40,119 bases of DNA. Origin: Candidatus Woesearchaeota archaeon. Its GTDB lineage: Archaea; Nanobdellota; Nanobdellia; Woesearchaeales; GW2011-AR4. Where the stretch lies: NCBI GenBank assembly GCA_016784195.1, contig JADHVE010000002.1, forward strand, positions 1-40,119, in the 5' to 3' direction. The notes under the pieces are model-generated. The model was given only the letters and a program-made list of their open reading frames with translations. It had not been told where the DNA came from and ran no database searches. This document shows, piece by piece, positions 32,094 to 40,119 of the stretch (position 1 is the first letter of the stretch; every line of letters begins with the position of its first letter). Made by a program: the position numbers and the translations under genes.

Positions 32094-32771
32094 TCATAGG
32101 CATTTAAGGTAAGTACCTTCGTTTAATTTAGAATAACCTTGTGTGATTAATGCTTCTCTAATTGAATCTACTTTATCAGAGGTGGGGTCTATAATAAGTG
32201 CACCTAAGGATTTATTTGATTGGAATAATCTTTTTGATACAACTTCTAAGGTAGGCAAATCTGCTGAAAATCTTTGGTCTGTTAAATATTTTAGAAAGTT
32301 TATACAGAAAATTACATCATAACTATCCGGAGGAATGTCTTGAATTCCTAACACACCAAATCTAAGATTTTTGGCAATATCAGGTTTAGATTCAACCATT
32401 GTTTTTCCATTTGAACCAAGTTCTCTAAAATATCTCAGTCTATCTTCTGCAGTCAGATTTGACCAATGATACTCATAATTTGAATGTGGATCACCAATAA
32501 TCTGACCTGAAGTTGGACAAATAAAATATTGACCCATTTTAGCAGCTTCAATGGCTTCCCTATCTGTATCAAATCCTGACATATTATATTTATATCCTTC
32601 TTTTTCTAGTCCTATTGCAATTGCCAATGCCTCTATGCCAGTAGAACAAGGAACTGTGGCTACTTGTAATGGAATTACATTTGCAAATATTGGAAGTACT
32701 TCTTCTTTCAATGATTCAATAAGGGAGGGATGCCTGTTAAATCCTGTGATTCTCCACACTTTTTCTGCCAT
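32094..32771 (-). CDS. CheR-like SAM-dependent methyltransferase
   Basis: 225 residues resembling the C-terminal SAM domain of CheR: RITGFNRHPSLIESLKEEVL aligns with CheR's TxFFRe..hf..L, VPCSTGIEALAIAIGLE with AASTGEEPYSIAI, MSGFDTDREAIEAAKMGQY with FASDID...L..A..G.Y, and DVIFCINFLKYLTDQRF with FDaIFCRNvmiYF. CheR methylates glutamates on chemoreceptors; no che or MCP gene is nearby and the N-terminal CheR helical domain is missing, so another substrate is likely. Own TATA-like TTTATATATG upstream on the minus strand, 26-30 bases before the ATG. Confidence 0.78.
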   Translation of the reverse strand: MAEKVWRITGFNRHPSLIESLKEEVLPIFANVIPLQVATVPCSTGIEALAIAIGLEKEGYKYNMSGFDTDREAIEAAKMGQYFICPTSGQIIGDPHSNYEYHWSNLTAEDRLRYFRELGSNGKTMVESKPDIAKNLRFGVLGIQDIPPDSYDVIFCINFLKYLTDQRFSADLPTLEVVSKRLFQSNKSLGALIIDPTSDKVDSIREALITQGYSKLNEGTYLKCL

Positions 32772-33111
32772 AAATTAAATACAAAAGAGATCATATATAA
32801 ACCTTTCTATCTGTTACTACTATATAATAACATTATTATTAACTGAAGTCTTTCTGAGTGTGCCCCTATCTATAATAAATCATTTGCAGAGCAAAAGACA
32901 ATATGTGATTTAGGACGAATAGACCTGTTTTTAACTATTTATAACTCAAATTTTATTGAACTTAACATGTACAACCAGTTAGGGGTGCACCATTTATAAT
33001 ATGGTTAAGTGAAATAGATTTAGAAAATTTAAGATACTATCCGATAGAAATTGTAGGGCTTGAGCCTGAAAAAGGTTTAATTTAAATATTCTAGTTGATT
33101 AATGGACAAAA
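32772..33111. other. AT-rich region, possible short remnant frame
   Basis: A frame ending near 33084 reads GAPFIIWLSEIDLENLRYYP then IEIVGLEPEKGLI and a stop, but has no start codon; it could be a decayed gene end. AATTTAAATATTC (33078-33090) is a TATA-like string about 27 bases before the 33112 start, which suits a leaderless gene. Confidence 0.35.
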
Positions 33112-33702
33112 ATGATAGAATCCATAATTTTTAGCAATGATTTTTTTTTGTATGTAGTTGTCCCTTTTTTAATATTTATCAGTAGAATTATTGACGTCAG
33201 CATTGGAACAATTAGGATCATTTTTGTTTCAAAAGGATATAAAATTTATGCTCCAATCCTCGGTTTTTTTGAGGTATTAATCTGGTTGATAGTCATTAGT
33301 CAGATTATGAATAATCTTTCGAATTTTTATTGTTATTTTGCATATGCTGCTGGTTTTGCTGCTGGAAATTTTGTTGGAATGGTAATTGAGGAAAAATTAT
33401 CTATAGGTAAATCTATAGTCAGGATAATTACAGGCAGAGATTCTTCATCTTTATTGAAAAATCTAAAAGATGCGAGATTTACTGTAACAAGCATGGGCGC
33501 AGAAAGTCCTGATGGAAATGTTCGATCAATATTCACGGTAGTAAAAAAGCAGGATATCCCTAGGGTTATCCAAATAATCAAAGATTTTAATCCCAAGGCA
33601 TTCTATACCCTAGAAGACGTAAGATATGCATATGAAGGTCCTACTATAAATCCGGAAAGGAAGCGTTTTGGGATGATGCAGTTTTTTAGGAAAGGGAAAT
33701 AG
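33112..33702 (+). CDS. UPF0316/DUF2179-family membrane protein
   Basis: 196 residues. Three membrane helices (about residues 8-105): FFLYVVVPFLIFISRIIDVS, IGTIRIIFVSKG and FGMVIEEKL-like segments; ISRIIDVSIGTIRIIFVSKG is the family's opening motif. Then a DUF2179-type cytosolic ferredoxin-like domain (GRDSSSLLKNLKDARFTVTS, IPRVIQIIKDFNPKAF) with ALEDVRYAYEG-like end. Function unknown for the family; nucleotide binding has been suggested for DUF2179 relatives. Followed by tRNA-Ala on the opposite strand. Confidence 0.88.
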   Translation: MIESIIFSNDFFLYVVVPFLIFISRIIDVSIGTIRIIFVSKGYKIYAPILGFFEVLIWLIVISQIMNNLSNFYCYFAYAAGFAAGNFVGMVIEEKLSIGKSIVRIITGRDSSSLLKNLKDARFTVTSMGAESPDGNVRSIFTVVKKQDIPRVIQIIKDFNPKAFYTLEDVRYAYEGPTINPERKRFGMMQFFRKGK

Positions 33703-33728
33703 ATTTTTTATTCTTTAATATACAATGA

Positions 33729-33846
33729 TGGACCAGCCGGGATTTGAATTTCCGTGCTGAAAACACTTTTCGAGCATCCCGGAGTCTTTCCCAGTCCAGT
33801 ATCTAAAAAGCCAAGGGAACACGATACCGGATTTCGCCACTGGCCC
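33729..33846 (-). tRNA. tRNA-Ala(GGC) with two introns
   Basis: Acceptor GGGCCAG/CTGGTCC contains a G3-U70 wobble, the alanine identity element; A73. D-stem GCGA/TCGT. Anticodon stem TTCCC/GGGAA with anticodon GGC after removing about 33794-33808 (15 nt, 37/38; residue 37 would be U, slightly unusual, so the exact edges may shift). A second, 29-nt intron (33749-33777) splits the T-arm between 53 and 54: CCGGG then TTCAAAT/CCCGG. Its BHB is perfect: TCCG/CGGA, bulges GG^A and AA^T, intron stem TGCT/AGCA plus GAAAA/TTTTC. Mature length 74. Confidence 0.92.
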
Positions 33847-33895
33847 ATTATCAAATTTAGAATAACATCTAATTTAAAAATATTCTCATTAAGAA

Positions 33896-34111
33896 CTATT
33901 GTTTAGCCGCTAACTTTACATCTCCTTCGTGAACAGTTTTCCTTCCGGAGTGTTTTGAAATTTTAACAGCCTGCGTGCCTATTTTTTCCGCTATATTGGT
34001 TAAAATCTCATTAAAAGCATTAACAGCACTGGCAGAAACCCTTTTAGCTCCTGCATTTGTTAAAATCCTGCCTACTGGCGCTTTTGGAATGATACTAACC
34101 TTTCTTCCCAT
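33896..34111 (-). CDS. Archaeal histone
   Basis: 71 residues with the histone fold: IIPKAPVGRILTNAGAKRVS, then AVNAFNEILTNIAEKIGTQA and VKISKHSGRKTVHEGDVKLA. The APVGRIL, KRVS and SGRKTV segments correspond to HMfB's (A/P)GRi, RVS and (A)GRKT. It dimerises and wraps DNA. GGGGGTC lies about 8-12 bases before the ATG as ribosome-binding site. A short C-terminus (AAKQ) with no tail. Confidence 0.97.
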   Translation of the reverse strand: MGRKVSIIPKAPVGRILTNAGAKRVSASAVNAFNEILTNIAEKIGTQAVKISKHSGRKTVHEGDVKLAAKQ

Positions 34112-34287
34112 TAAAAGACCCCCTTTAAGACGATTATCATCAAATAAAACCCCTTTAGTCTTTGCTGATTATTTAATTAAACATATTCTTTATATATCTT
34201 TCGGTTTGTAGTCGGGATATTGGCAGGATAAGATATTTAGATAAAAAACCCAAAACCTTAAATATTAAAAATATTAATCTGTTTTTT

Positions 34288-34782
34288 ATGGCCCTTAAAG
34301 TTCCAAAACAAAAAACATTTACAGGTCCTGCGCTTATATGGAAAAGAGTCCTGGCTTTTGTTATAGACATGTTAATCATAAACTTCATAATCTTATTTCC
34401 ATTCAGAACTTTATTCCAGAAAATGATTCCGGCCTCCCTATCTATTAAAGAAACATTTGAGCTTGCTAATTCAGGAGAATTAAACAGCTTAGTCATATTA
34501 ATAAGTGTGTTTGCATCAATACTGATGATGCTGTATTTCATAATCCTTGAGGGAAGATTAAAGCAAAGTATTGGAAAAATTTTAACAAATATATATGTTG
34601 TTAGTGAAGCAAAAGAATTTAAATTTTGGCAGTTATTAATCAGAAACTTATTCCTAATCCCTGTTTTTCCATTCATTCTTCTGTGGATTGCAGATCCTAT
34701 CTTCATGCTCTTTACAAAAGGCAACAAAAGGTTAAGTGAAATATTAAGCAAAACCAAAGTAGTTGGAGAATATAAATATTAA
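34288..34782 (+). CDS. RDD-family membrane protein
   Basis: 164 residues. First helix carries the family motif: WKRVLAFVIDMLIINFIILF has the Arg and Asp (R.laf.iD). Two more helices: LVILISVFASILMMLYFIIL (about residues 69-88) then LEGRLKQSIGKILTNIYVVS, and LIRNLFLIPVFPFILLWIAD. RDD proteins are mostly of unknown function; some act in sodium/proton exchange or transport. TATA-like CTTAAATATTAA about 28 bases before the ATG. Start of a four-gene plus-strand run. Confidence 0.87.
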   Translation: MALKVPKQKTFTGPALIWKRVLAFVIDMLIINFIILFPFRTLFQKMIPASLSIKETFELANSGELNSLVILISVFASILMMLYFIILEGRLKQSIGKILTNIYVVSEAKEFKFWQLLIRNLFLIPVFPFILLWIADPIFMLFTKGNKRLSEILSKTKVVGEYKY

Positions 34783-34809
34783 ACTAAATAAGATAAATGG
34801 TGATGGAAA

Positions 34810-35328
34810 ATGGTAAAACTATGGAGATGTGAAATTTGCGGAGATCCTTATATTGGAGAAACTGCTCCTGACAACTGCCCATTCTGCGGAGCGCATAAAA
34901 ACTACATTAAAGATGTAAAACAAGCTGAAGTTAATTTTGATGTTGAATTAAACGAAAAAGACAAGGCAAATGCAGAGCATGCTTTGCAGGTAGAAGTGAG
35001 TAATGCTGCATTTTATTTCTGCGCTGCCAAAAAAACAGAGGATGCAGAGGGAAAATTACTGTTCAAAGCCCTGGGAAAAGTAGAGGCAGAGCACGCAAGT
35101 ATCTGGAGAAAAATATTAAAGCTTGATACTGTACCTGGGGGAAATGATTCCTGTAATGAAAGCAACAAAGAAAATCTTGAAGAATCACATTCCAGAGAAA
35201 CAAAAGCAATTGAATTTTACAAAAAAGCAGCTGCAGAATCTGAAAATCAGAAGGTTAAGCAGTTATTCGGGGCTTTGGTCGTGGTAGAAACAGACCATCT
35301 GAAGCTTTCAGAGGAACGGTTAGAGTGA
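34810..35328 (+). CDS. Rubrerythrin with N-terminal rubredoxin domain
   Basis: 172 residues. WRCEICGDPYIGETAPDNCP followed by FCG gives Cys7, Cys10, Cys23 and Cys26 of a rubredoxin Fe site at the N-terminus ('reverse' rubrerythrin order). The ferritin-like domain follows, with carboxylate/His ligands in helices: DKANAEHALQVEVSNAAFYF, GKVEAEHASIWRKIL, SHSRETKAIEFYKKAA and VVVETDHLKLSEERLE. It reduces hydrogen peroxide with electrons from a redox partner. Its TGA overlaps the GTG of sppA (GTGA), so the two are translationally coupled. Confidence 0.93.
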   Translation: MVKLWRCEICGDPYIGETAPDNCPFCGAHKNYIKDVKQAEVNFDVELNEKDKANAEHALQVEVSNAAFYFCAAKKTEDAEGKLLFKALGKVEAEHASIWRKILKLDTVPGGNDSCNESNKENLEESHSRETKAIEFYKKAAAESENQKVKQLFGALVVVETDHLKLSEERLE

Positions 35329-36248
35329 AAAAACAAAAGACCAGATGGGGATTTATAATCCTGGTTGTTGTCTTTTTAATATTATTAGGATTTATTTTTG
35401 CAGGCTTTATTTCTTTATTCACATCAGACATTGAAAATTTTGGCGGAAACACAGCCTTGATTCCTATTAAAGGTGTTATTGTATCTGATGGAGCTGGAGA
35501 TCTATTTGAAGCTGGGGCATCCTCTACTGAAATAATCAAGTTAATCAAAAAAGCAGACTCAAACCCAAATATAAAGGCAATTATCTTTGAAATCAACAGC
35601 CCGGGAGGAACTCCTGTTGCGTCAGAGGAAATTACCAATGCAATAAAAAGAACAAACAAAACCACTGTTGCATGGATAAGAGAAGTAGGAGCATCAGGCG
35701 CTTACTGGATAGCATCTGCAACAGACCACATTGTAGCAAGCAGGATGTCTCTAACAGGATCTATAGGGGTTTTAGCCTCTTATCTAGAATTAGCAGGATT
35801 CTTAGAAGACCATAACGTTACATACAGAAGGCTTGTTGCAGGCAAATACAAGGATATCGGAAGCCCGTTTAAAGAAATAACCTCCAGCGAAGAATTACTG
35901 CTGCAGAAAAGCATAAACCAGCTCCACGATTATTTCATAGATGATGTTGTAAAAAACAGGAAATTAACACAACAACAAAAGCTAAGAATTTCAGATGCTC
36001 TGTTTTATACCGGTGCTGAAGCCAAAGAATTAGGCTTAGTTGATGTTTTAGGAAGCAAAGAAGAAGCAATCAGGTTGATTGAAGATAAATTGGACATAAC
36101 TGTAAATTTGGTAGAATATAAAAAAGAAAAAACAATCTTTGACGCTTTAAGCAGGATTTTCAGCGAGCAGTCCTTTTTTGTAGGTAAGGGAATCGGCTCA
36201 GCCATCTTAAGCAAAAGGCTGAGTAATGAAATAAGCATTACAACTTAA
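35325..36248 (+). CDS. sppA: Signal peptide peptidase SppA
   Basis: 307 residues from a GTG at 35325. N-terminal helix (GFIILVVVFLILLGFIFAGF) anchors it. The catalytic pair is the Ser in VGASGAYWIASAT and the Lys in AGKYKDIGSPFKE; FEINSPGGTPVASEEI is the oxyanion/Gly motif and SLTGSIGVL the family signature. SppA degrades cleaved signal peptides in the membrane. Short archaeal type (one catalytic domain). Next gene is a secreted protease, 53 bp downstream. Confidence 0.95.
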   Translation: MKKQKTRWGFIILVVVFLILLGFIFAGFISLFTSDIENFGGNTALIPIKGVIVSDGAGDLFEAGASSTEIIKLIKKADSNPNIKAIIFEINSPGGTPVASEEITNAIKRTNKTTVAWIREVGASGAYWIASATDHIVASRMSLTGSIGVLASYLELAGFLEDHNVTYRRLVAGKYKDIGSPFKEITSSEELLLQKSINQLHDYFIDDVVKNRKLTQQQKLRISDALFYTGAEAKELGLVDVLGSKEEAIRLIEDKLDITVNLVEYKKEKTIFDALSRIFSEQSFFVGKGIGSAILSKRLSNEISITT

Positions 36249-36300
36249 TTTCAGCAAAAGATAAATATAAGCTGTAAAACTAGTTCTTTGTTAATTCAAA

Positions 36301-39300
36301 ATGTTAAAAAGAGCAGTAGGGTTAATAGTCTTATTTCTGTTAGTTATAAACATAGTAAATGCTGCCAAGATTGATAAAACCATAGAAGAAAAACTGGAAT
36401 CAGAAGATGAAGTTTCTGTTATAGTTGTTCTAAATGATGATTATTCTTCTGTAAACGAATTGTCAGTAAACTCAGCTAAAAATAAAAATCTGATAAACGA
36501 AAGATTGATGGTTGAAAAACAGCAGGACAAAGTTCTCAAAAATTTAAATTATAAAAAGATTTCATTAAAAAACGAATCAATTGGAAAAAAGACATTATCA
36601 AAAACATCAAAAAAAATAAATGATGAGGAAAAAAAAGATTTCTGGTTAAAGCATAAATACAAAGCAATAAACGGTTTTTCAGGAGAAATAACTAAAGAAG
36701 GTTTAGAAAAATTAAAAAACAATCCTGATGTAAAAAGAGTTTATATCAATGGAGTAAAGAATATCTTTCTTGATGCCAGTGTTCCTTTAGTTAATGCAAC
36801 AAGAACTTGGTCTCTGGTATATAATAACTCCAATTTGACCGGAGCAGGGGAAACTATTTGTGTCATTGACACTGGTGTGAATTACAACCACACTAATTTA
36901 GGGGCAGGATGGGGCAATAAGATAATTGAGGGATATAACACCTTAGATGGTAGTACTAATAATATCTGCTCTGTGAATAATTCAGCCTGTTACGATGACC
37001 ATGGCCACGGAACGCATGTAATCGGCACTATTATTTCAAATCATTCAACTTACAAGGGGGTAGCTCCTGATGCGAAGATTGTTGCAATCAAAGCATGTAA
37101 CTCCGGAGGTTCCTGTACAGATGATGATGTTATTGCAGGGATTGACTTATGCATAAATAATGCAACAAATCTTAATATCTCTGTTATAAGCATGAGTCTT
37201 GGAGGCGGTCTTTATTCTTCCTATTGTAATGATGATTCTATAGCAAATTCTATAAATACTGCTGTGGGAGAAAATATTTCTGTGGTTATTGCAGCAGGTA
37301 ATGGGTTAAACAATGATGGTGTTGGAAGCTCAACTCAGATAGCTTCTCCAGCCTGTGTTCAAAATGCAACTCCCATTAGTGCCACAAACGATAATGATGC
37401 AATTGCTTCATTTAGTGATAGAGCACCAAATTTTGGAGTTTTGCTTTTTGCACCTGGGGTAGATATAATCTCTCTAAATTATGGCGGTGGAACAACATCA
37501 AAAAGTGGCACTTCAATGTCAACCCCTCATGCAGCAGGAGCATTCGCCTTAATCAACCAGTATAGGAGATTAGAGGGAAGTAGAAAATTAACACCAACAG
37601 AAATAGAATATAGTTTAAACAACACAGGAAAAGCAATTATAGATGGTTCCACAACCTACAGAAGAATAAATATTTTCGCAGCAATACTATCTTTGGATAC
37701 AATAGCTCCAAGTATAATATTTGTAAATCCAACTTTAGCAAATAAAAGCAATTCAACAAATGCAACTTATTTCATAAATATAACCTCAAATGAAATTTTA
37801 GTTAACGTTACTTTAGAGTTTAATGGAACCAATGAAACAATGGAAGGTTCTGGACTGAATTGGTTCAAAAATAAAACTTTAGATAGTGGTGCATATTTAT
37901 ACAATGTATGGGGAAATGATTCTTCAGGCAATATTGGATTAAGCGAATTAAGGTTGATACAAATCAACAACACAGCTCCAAATATAACTTCTTTTTTTCC
38001 ATCAACATTAGATTATAGCATAAATGAACCAAACAACCAGACTTTTAATATAACCTACAATGATATAGATGGAGATACTGCAACAGCATCCTGGTATAGA
38101 AACTCTACTTTGATTTCTACTTCAAATGAATTTAACTTTACAGGCAATTATTCTTCTGTTGGATTTTATAATATCACAGTTTTTGTTGCTGACAATGGAG
38201 ACACTTTTCAATTAACCTGGAATTTTACAGTAAACAATACAAACAGGGCTTCTTTAGTAACTTCTGCTAATTTAACCTCTTCAGACTACCTAAACAGAAC
38301 AAACGGAACGTTAGAAGGAAGTTTTTTCTTTACAGATGTTGACGGAGATACGATAACAGCCAACGAAACGAAATGGTACAATAACAGCGAAGAAGTTTTA
38401 GAATTGATAAACTACACATCCATAACTTCCAACTACACCAAGAAAAGCCAAAACTGGACATTTAGCGTTAGAGTCCATGACAACTTTAACTGGAGCAGCT
38501 GGGTTAACAGCACAAATTTAACAATAAGAAATACCCCTCCTGAAATAAACATAACTACAACAAACATAGAATTAAATGAAACCCAGCTTGTCAACATAAG
38601 CCTAAATGCATCTGACATGGATAATGCTGGGATGAATTTTACCATAAATAGCACACTGTTTTCCTTAATAAACAACCAGTTCTTGTGGTATCCTAACTTA
38701 AGCCAGAGTGGGAATTATAATTTCAACGTTACTGTAAATGACACAGAAGCAACAGACTCAATAATAATAGGTATCACAGTAATTGATGTAAGAGACGCAG
38801 ACAATGACGGAAACCCTGATTTTAATGATACTGATGACGATAATGACGGTATTTCAGATGAAAATGATTTTTTATTAGGGAATTTGAGTAGTGTGAATAC
38901 AACAAATATCAATATTTCTATTAAAATAAACAGTTCAACTAACTTAACAAAAATAGTAAATACTACATTATCCATAAATATAACAGAAAATAATCTTGCT
39001 CTTATTGAATTTAACTGGACTTTTAATTCTTCAAACATGCTGGATTTATATAACATTTCAATAATTAAACATCCCGCAAATGCATCAAATGCGTCCTTAT
39101 TGATAAAAGGAATTAATCTTATTTTACAAAATATGACAAAAACAGTCTATTTACCCAGATTGCTAAACGGCACTGGATTATGCATAGAAGATGCCAAGAT
39201 TTCTTCTATCACAGAAATCTCAAATACATGCAGTGATACGAATGAATTCTGGATAAACTGTCCTGGATCAAACAATAATTATGTTTGTCAATTTTTTAAC

Positions 39301-39942
39301 AACAATACTAGGTATAAGATTACTGGTTTAATTCATTCAGGCCTGATAGAACAACCTACACATTGCGGAGATGGAACTTGTAATGGCGGTGAATCTTGTT
39401 CATCATGCTCTACAGATTGCGGTTCTTGTCCAACTACATCGACAAGTTCTAGCAGCGGAGGAGGCGGTGGGGGTGGAGGTGGAGGCGGAGGAGCTTTCTT
39501 CACCTGCAACCTGGACTGGAAATGTGATGAATGGTCTGATTGTGTAAATGAAAAGCAAACAAGAAACTGCTCTTTTGTAAAATTTGCTCAGCATGTTCAA
39601 AGTGAAAGATGCCCTTCAAAAGACGAAATACCTCCGACCAACAAATCATGTGAAATGCCCAAAAAAACTGATGTGCCTGAAACAAAAGAAATAAAAGAAT
39701 TAGAACCAGAAGCACCAGCTTTAGAAAAAAAAAAAGAAACAAAAACTGAAGGGTTTAGAGCAATCGCTGCCACAGTCATTAAAAACCTATTTGGAATCGA
39801 TGACAGAAGCATTTTGCTGGATTTATTCATAACTGGAATTATAACAGCAACTGCAATATTGTCCTATCAAGGATTAAAAAAGAAAAAACATAGAAAAGTA
39901 AAAAGAGTAAAAAATAAAAAAGTTTATAAAACATTTAAATAA
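36301..39942 (+). CDS. Cell-surface subtilisin-like (S8) serine protease, 1213 aa
   Basis: Signal peptide (residues 1-22), an I9-type propeptide (VSVIVVLNDDYS...INGFSGEITKEG, ~38-150), then the S8 catalytic domain: Asp190 (CVIDTGVNYNH), His236 (HGHGTHV), Asn334 (AAGNG) and Ser405 (SGTSMSTPHAAG). About 470-830 are Asn/Thr/Ser-rich Ig/cadherin-like beta domains with many N-X-S/T sites, so heavily glycosylated. DADNDGNPDFNDTDDDNDGI (about 833-852) is a thrombospondin type-3 calcium repeat. A Cys-rich GDGTCNGGESCSSCSTDC (about 1022-1039), a poly-Gly linker (~1053-1066), another Cys domain and a C-terminal helix FITGIITATAILSY (about 1177) with a basic tail anchor it. Likely an S-layer/extracellular processing or nutrient protease. 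Confidence 0.93.
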   Translation: MLKRAVGLIVLFLLVINIVNAAKIDKTIEEKLESEDEVSVIVVLNDDYSSVNELSVNSAKNKNLINERLMVEKQQDKVLKNLNYKKISLKNESIGKKTLSKTSKKINDEEKKDFWLKHKYKAINGFSGEITKEGLEKLKNNPDVKRVYINGVKNIFLDASVPLVNATRTWSLVYNNSNLTGAGETICVIDTGVNYNHTNLGAGWGNKIIEGYNTLDGSTNNICSVNNSACYDDHGHGTHVIGTIISNHSTYKGVAPDAKIVAIKACNSGGSCTDDDVIAGIDLCINNATNLNISVISMSLGGGLYSSYCNDDSIANSINTAVGENISVVIAAGNGLNNDGVGSSTQIASPACVQNATPISATNDNDAIASFSDRAPNFGVLLFAPGVDIISLNYGGGTTSKSGTSMSTPHAAGAFALINQYRRLEGSRKLTPTEIEYSLNNTGKAIIDGSTTYRRINIFAAILSLDTIAPSIIFVNPTLANKSNSTNATYFINITSNEILVNVTLEFNGTNETMEGSGLNWFKNKTLDSGAYLYNVWGNDSSGNIGLSELRLIQINNTAPNITSFFPSTLDYSINEPNNQTFNITYNDIDGDTATASWYRNSTLISTSNEFNFTGNYSSVGFYNITVFVADNGDTFQLTWNFTVNNTNRASLVTSANLTSSDYLNRTNGTLEGSFFFTDVDGDTITANETKWYNNSEEVLELINYTSITSNYTKKSQNWTFSVRVHDNFNWSSWVNSTNLTIRNTPPEINITTTNIELNETQLVNISLNASDMDNAGMNFTINSTLFSLINNQFLWYPNLSQSGNYNFNVTVNDTEATDSIIIGITVIDVRDADNDGNPDFNDTDDDNDGISDENDFLLGNLSSVNTTNINISIKINSSTNLTKIVNTTLSINITENNLALIEFNWTFNSSNMLDLYNISIIKHPANASNASLLIKGINLILQNMTKTVYLPRLLNGTGLCIEDAKISSITEISNTCSDTNEFWINCPGSNNNYVCQFFNNNTRYKITGLIHSGLIEQPTHCGDGTCNGGESCSSCSTDCGSCPTTSTSSSSGGGGGGGGGGGGAFFTCNLDWKCDEWSDCVNEKQTRNCSFVKFAQHVQSERCPSKDEIPPTNKSCEMPKKTDVPETKEIKELEPEAPALEKKKETKTEGFRAIAATVIKNLFGIDDRSILLDLFITGIITATAILSYQGLKKKKHRKVKRVKNKKVYKTFK

Positions 39943-39987
39943 TAGTTAATCAAGTTCATATAAAGTTAATATAAAAAGAGGTAAAAA

Positions 39988-40119
39988 ATGCCCAAACTGA
40001 GTACTTTTGAATTTATTCTTTTGATTGTAGGTGTTGGAGCAGCATTCCTCGGCTTTAAACTGATAAACCAGCTTTACATCTCTGATGGGGGCTTAAGCTG
40101 GTTAATGGTGATTTCAATA
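39988..40119 (+). CDS. Membrane protein, N-terminal 44 codons only (window edge)
   Basis: ATG at 39988 follows AGAGGT. MPKLSTFEFILLIVGVGAAF then LGFKLINQLYISDGG and LSWLMVISI: one full membrane helix and the start of a second. Open to the edge. Too short to identify; it continues the plus-strand run after the protease. Confidence 0.6.
   Translation, partial: MPKLSTFEFILLIVGVGAAFLGFKLINQLYISDGGLSWLMVISI

Overview
The window is archaeal. It encodes aEF1A, ribosomal protein uS10, RNA polymerase subunit L, a 71-residue HMf-type histone, a RecJ-like DHH nuclease, a METTL5-type methyltransferase and a PAC2-family protein. Genes are small and AT-rich, promoters have TATA boxes about 26-30 bases before leaderless starts, and all tRNA genes seen are interrupted by bulge-helix-bulge (BHB) introns. 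Several small membrane proteins, plus lone bacterial-type enzymes (RsuA-like pseudouridine synthase, cyclopropane-fatty-acid synthase, RhlE-like helicase), suggest a DPANN lineage of the Woesearchaeota/Pacearchaeota kind. That placement is inference; there is no rRNA gene here.

Layout. 1-1240: a cut-off tyrosine recombinase lies at the 3' end of tRNA-Ser(GCT), which looks like one border of an integrated element extending to the left. 1.6-7.4 kb: mostly minus-strand housekeeping genes (DHH nuclease, UppS, AMMECR1, RpoL, methyltransferase). 7.5-10.1 kb: an unusual module with twelve helically phased TTCCCA motifs directly upstream of two coiled-coil/winged-helix genes, then a second set of repeats, a palindromic promoter and a compact tyrosine recombinase. 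10.2-14.9 kb: membrane and secreted proteins, a TMTC-like glycosyltransferase with TPRs, and a PAC2 protein. 15-17.4 kb: aEF1A and uS10. 17.4-20.2 kb: two intron-containing tRNAs, a three-gene operon of tiny overlapping membrane proteins, a strongly structured RNA candidate and the pseudouridine synthase. 20.2-24.9 kb: SDR enzyme, an 822-residue membrane-anchored alpha/beta hydrolase, tRNA-Ser(CGA), tRNA-Met with three introns, and a HIT protein. 25-33.7 kb: looser gene spacing with a family of degenerate hairpin-bearing intergenic repeats, CFA synthase, MscS, DEAD-box helicase, GDT1 transporter and a CheR-like protein. 33.7-40.1 kb: tRNA-Ala with two introns, histone, then a plus-strand run of RDD protein, rubrerythrin, SppA and a 1213-residue cell-surface subtilase.

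The two strongest signals are these. (1) Six of six tRNA genes carry introns, eleven in total and five at non-canonical positions (29/30, 30/31, 53/54 and 59/60 twice); all five can be folded as BHB motifs by hand. (2) The 11-bp-phased TTCCCA array at 7519-7684 ends nine bases before a TATA box and looks like either a multi-site operator or an iteron-type origin.
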